64,000 nucleotides of DNA from Planctomycetota bacterium (GTDB lineage: Bacteria > Planctomycetota > Phycisphaerae > Phycisphaerales > UBA1924). Position numbers and translations under genes: made by a program. The notes below the pieces were generated by a model that saw only the letters and a list, made by a program, of their open reading frames with translations, was not told the origin of the DNA and did no database searches. Below, in pieces: positions 62,341-64,000 of this stretch (position 1 is the stretch's first letter; the number at the start of each line of letters is the position of its first letter). The stretch spans positions 1 to 64,000 of the forward strand of contig JAGWZK010000002.1 in assembly GCA_018968885.1 (NCBI GenBank), written 5' to 3'.

Positions 62341-63756
62341 TCACGCGGAGTGTGATGGAGCGGGAGCAGATTGGAATTGAGCGCGGATGGAGTCGTTGAG
62401 GGCAGTGAGTGCCTCACGCGAATAGAGCATGAAGGGCCAGGTGCGATCGGTGGTGAGCGATGACTCCGCCAATCCCTGCCTTGCCAAGGCGAATTGGTGC
62501 TGAAGACGGGAAAGCTCCGGAGCACCATCGATGCGGGCCTGATCGAGGAGTGCGGAAAGATCGCGGTAGAGAGGACGCGGGTCTTGCTTATTCAATTTGG
62601 CGTCATTGATCGCGACGACGAGGAAATCCTTTCGCTTCTGCAAATCAGGAAGATTGAGGGCGGCGGGATGGTGGCGGGCGTGCTGGAGACGCCACGCAGC
62701 TTTGGCGACGTGAGAAGGGGTGGGAATCGGGCCATCGGCAAGGGGGAGGGTGAGGGTGGCGGATGCCGCGACTTTGGGGGCTAGGGTGAGACCGAGCCAG
62801 GAGGCGAACCAGCGTTCGGTGGCGAGATCGTATTTTTCGCCTCCGGTGCCGTGAATGAAGAGATCGCAGCCGAAGGCACGGATCAGGCCGGTCATCAGCA
62901 GGGCGCGGGGGGCAAGGCGTGCGCGATCGGACTCGGAGAGGGAAGCGAGTTCATCGCTGTAGATCTTGCGGCGTGGTTCACCTGTGCGAAGCAGCCAGAG
63001 GGGAAGCTCGAAGCGATTGCGAGTGGAGCTGACGGTGAGCGGGCGAAGGTCGGCATCTGCGGCGTGCAGCACGGCCTGGTTGTATGTGGCGACGCACGAG
63101 GCAGGATCGCTGATCATGCGGGACAGGATGCCTTTGAAGGCGGTGGTCTTGGAAAGATCGGAAGAGAAGAGAAGTTCGGCGGGTGTGGAGCGTTCTAACT
63201 CAAACCAGCGGAGGAACTTGGCCGTGGTGAGAGTCATTTGTTCGGCGAGCGATGAAGTGGAAGAGAAGTAATCGAGGGCTTGCGCAAGGTAAGGAATGTG
63301 AGCGCGGACGCTTGGAGGAGTGATGTCATCATCGCGTATGGCGGCGGTCAATGGACCAGAACGTGCTGTGGGACGACAGCCGGTGGGTGTACCGGGAGCA
63401 GCCAGGGGAGAATCGAGCTTGATATCGAGACCTCGAAGCGTGCCCTCGCGGCGAACGGGCGCACGCAGGGAGGCGCCGTCGTTGTCATCCTGATCTACCG
63501 AGAGCCAGATTGTTTCGCAGGTGCCGATCGAATCCGCCGCGACGTTCATGGCGAGCCATTTGGCGAGAATGCCGGGGTGCCAGAGCATTGCCTGATGGCC
63601 GGAAATGAGAACGGGGCGATCGGTGGCGATGGAGAGTTCGGCACGGAATGCGCGGATATCGGCGTCAGCGGCGGCGCGGGCGAAGTTGCCTTGGGCCAAT
63701 GTGGACCAGGTGGAAGGATGCGGGCGGAGGATGATGGCGTCGTTGGCTGGTGTCAC
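62341..63756 (-). CDS. Unrecognised 471-residue protein
   Basis: No signal peptide or membrane segment. Conspicuous segments are ISGHQAMLWHPGILAKWLA near residue 50, WLSVDQDDNDG near 85 and FGCDLFIHGTGGEKYDLATE near 320. The GHQ-x5-HPG and HGTGGxxYD patterns recall BshC, the last enzyme of bacillithiol synthesis, but the similarity is slight and not a secure identification. The GTG at 63756 overlaps the stop of the gene upstream (GTGA, 63753-63756), and the binding lipoprotein follows 3 bases after its stop. Confidence 0.7.
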   Translation of the reverse strand: MTPANDAIILRPHPSTWSTLAQGNFARAAADADIRAFRAELSIATDRPVLISGHQAMLWHPGILAKWLAMNVAADSIGTCETIWLSVDQDDNDGASLRAPVRREGTLRGLDIKLDSPLAAPGTPTGCRPTARSGPLTAAIRDDDITPPSVRAHIPYLAQALDYFSSTSSLAEQMTLTTAKFLRWFELERSTPAELLFSSDLSKTTAFKGILSRMISDPASCVATYNQAVLHAADADLRPLTVSSTRNRFELPLWLLRTGEPRRKIYSDELASLSESDRARLAPRALLMTGLIRAFGCDLFIHGTGGEKYDLATERWFASWLGLTLAPKVAASATLTLPLADGPIPTPSHVAKAAWRLQHARHHPAALNLPDLQKRKDFLVVAINDAKLNKQDPRPLYRDLSALLDQARIDGAPELSRLQHQFALARQGLAESSLTTDRTWPFMLYSREALTALNDSIRAQFQSAPAPSHSA

Positions 63757-64000
63757 GGGCAGGGGCACGTTACGCCGCCATTGTCACAAACGTTGGTGAT
63801 AGCGGTGCTGCAGGCGGGGCCTTTGCCGGGGTGGATGCGAGCGGCGATGGATGTGAAGTAGGAGGGAGTGGCGGGAATGCCATCCGTCGCGGCGGCGGGG
63901 AGTTGGTTGGCGACGCGGCGAATTTCGCGATAGAGGATGTTGCGATAATGGGCAAGGCGAGTGTCGGGGTTATCCAAAACCGCACCGAAGGAGCGTTTGG
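63753..64000 (-). CDS. C-terminal end of an unknown protein (partial, runs off right edge)
   Basis: The frame is open from the right edge to TGA at 63753-63755, about 81 residues: FGAVLDNPDTRLAHYRN, EIRRVANQLPAAATDG, FTSIAARIHPGKG and a Cys-rich end, NVCDNGGVTCPCP. No family is recognised; the paired Cys suggest disulfides or a metal site. It overlaps the next gene by 4 bases, implying an operon with the 471-residue protein and the binding lipoprotein. Confidence 0.55.
   Translation of the reverse strand, partial: KRSFGAVLDNPDTRLAHYRNILYREIRRVANQLPAAATDGIPATPSYFTSIAARIHPGKGPACSTAITNVCDNGGVTCPCP

Overview
This looks like chromosomal DNA from a planctomycete, most likely the class Phycisphaerae. 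The evidence is the mix of export signatures, which is rare elsewhere: two proteins ending in a GC-type dockerin (paired FFDYLDFVA repeats and a final GC), two with a P-x-P / hydrophobic / RRRR C-terminal tag, five with an LEPR-XLL-like N-terminal motif, a Ser/Thr kinase fused to TPRs, and a DUF11-repeat lipoprotein. The DNA is GC-rich and gene-dense. I see no rRNA, tRNA, CRISPR array, prophage or insertion sequence.

Layout. 1-9.7 kb: housekeeping and hypothetical genes (YHS/peroxiredoxin lipid-exported protein, glycyl-tRNA synthetase, DinB-like and DUF4375-like proteins, two tandem alpha/beta hydrolases, an Eis-type acetyltransferase, a DUF11 lipoprotein). 10-15 kb: a leftward block with a Gfo/Idh/MocA oxidoreductase, thioredoxin, murG and ftsW; one rightward exported-protein gene sits between murG and ftsW. 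15-22.5 kb: a kinase-TPR gene interrupted by TAG inside its glycine-rich loop, a FAS1 protein, terC, cysS and a lone nuoB. 22.5-25.5 kb: a methyltransferase and two glycosyltransferases. 25.6-28.6 kb: a GC-dockerin protein, a broken acetamidase/formamidase and a YkgJ-type protein.

28.7-40.3 kb holds the most striking part: five consecutive same-strand paralogous genes of about 690-720 codons. Each product has an LE-x-R-x-L-type motif near the N-terminus and then six repeats, each carrying an Asp/Asn/Gly loop like those that bind calcium, so 30 loops in all. No function is known to me. A strong promoter with a 12-bp palindrome precedes the first gene, and hairpin terminators follow genes 1, 3 and 5.

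40-50 kb: gcvP, a second RRRR-tagged exported protein, a translationally coupled pair of lipoproteins (isoaspartyl peptidase and cyanophycinase) that together would break cyanophycin down to amino acids, a broken SDR gene, an old yellow enzyme, an SDR and a cobalamin-binding protein with the W-x9-EH light-sensor motif. 50.4-53 kb: an arsenic operon arsR-arsC-arsM-aqpS without a pump gene, its promoter overlapped by a palindromic operator. 53-64 kb: a LEA-like helical lipoprotein, an OPT transporter, GDP-fucose synthase, a second GC-dockerin protein, an ECF sigma / anti-sigma pair, a tiny Gly-rich basic protein, a metal- or cobalamin-type substrate-binding lipoprotein and an unrecognised 471-residue protein.

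Three genes carry disabling lesions (kinase, acetamidase, SDR). They may be real decay or sequence errors; the acetamidase frameshift falls in a run of five G. Functions are assigned by reading motifs by eye; no database search was run.
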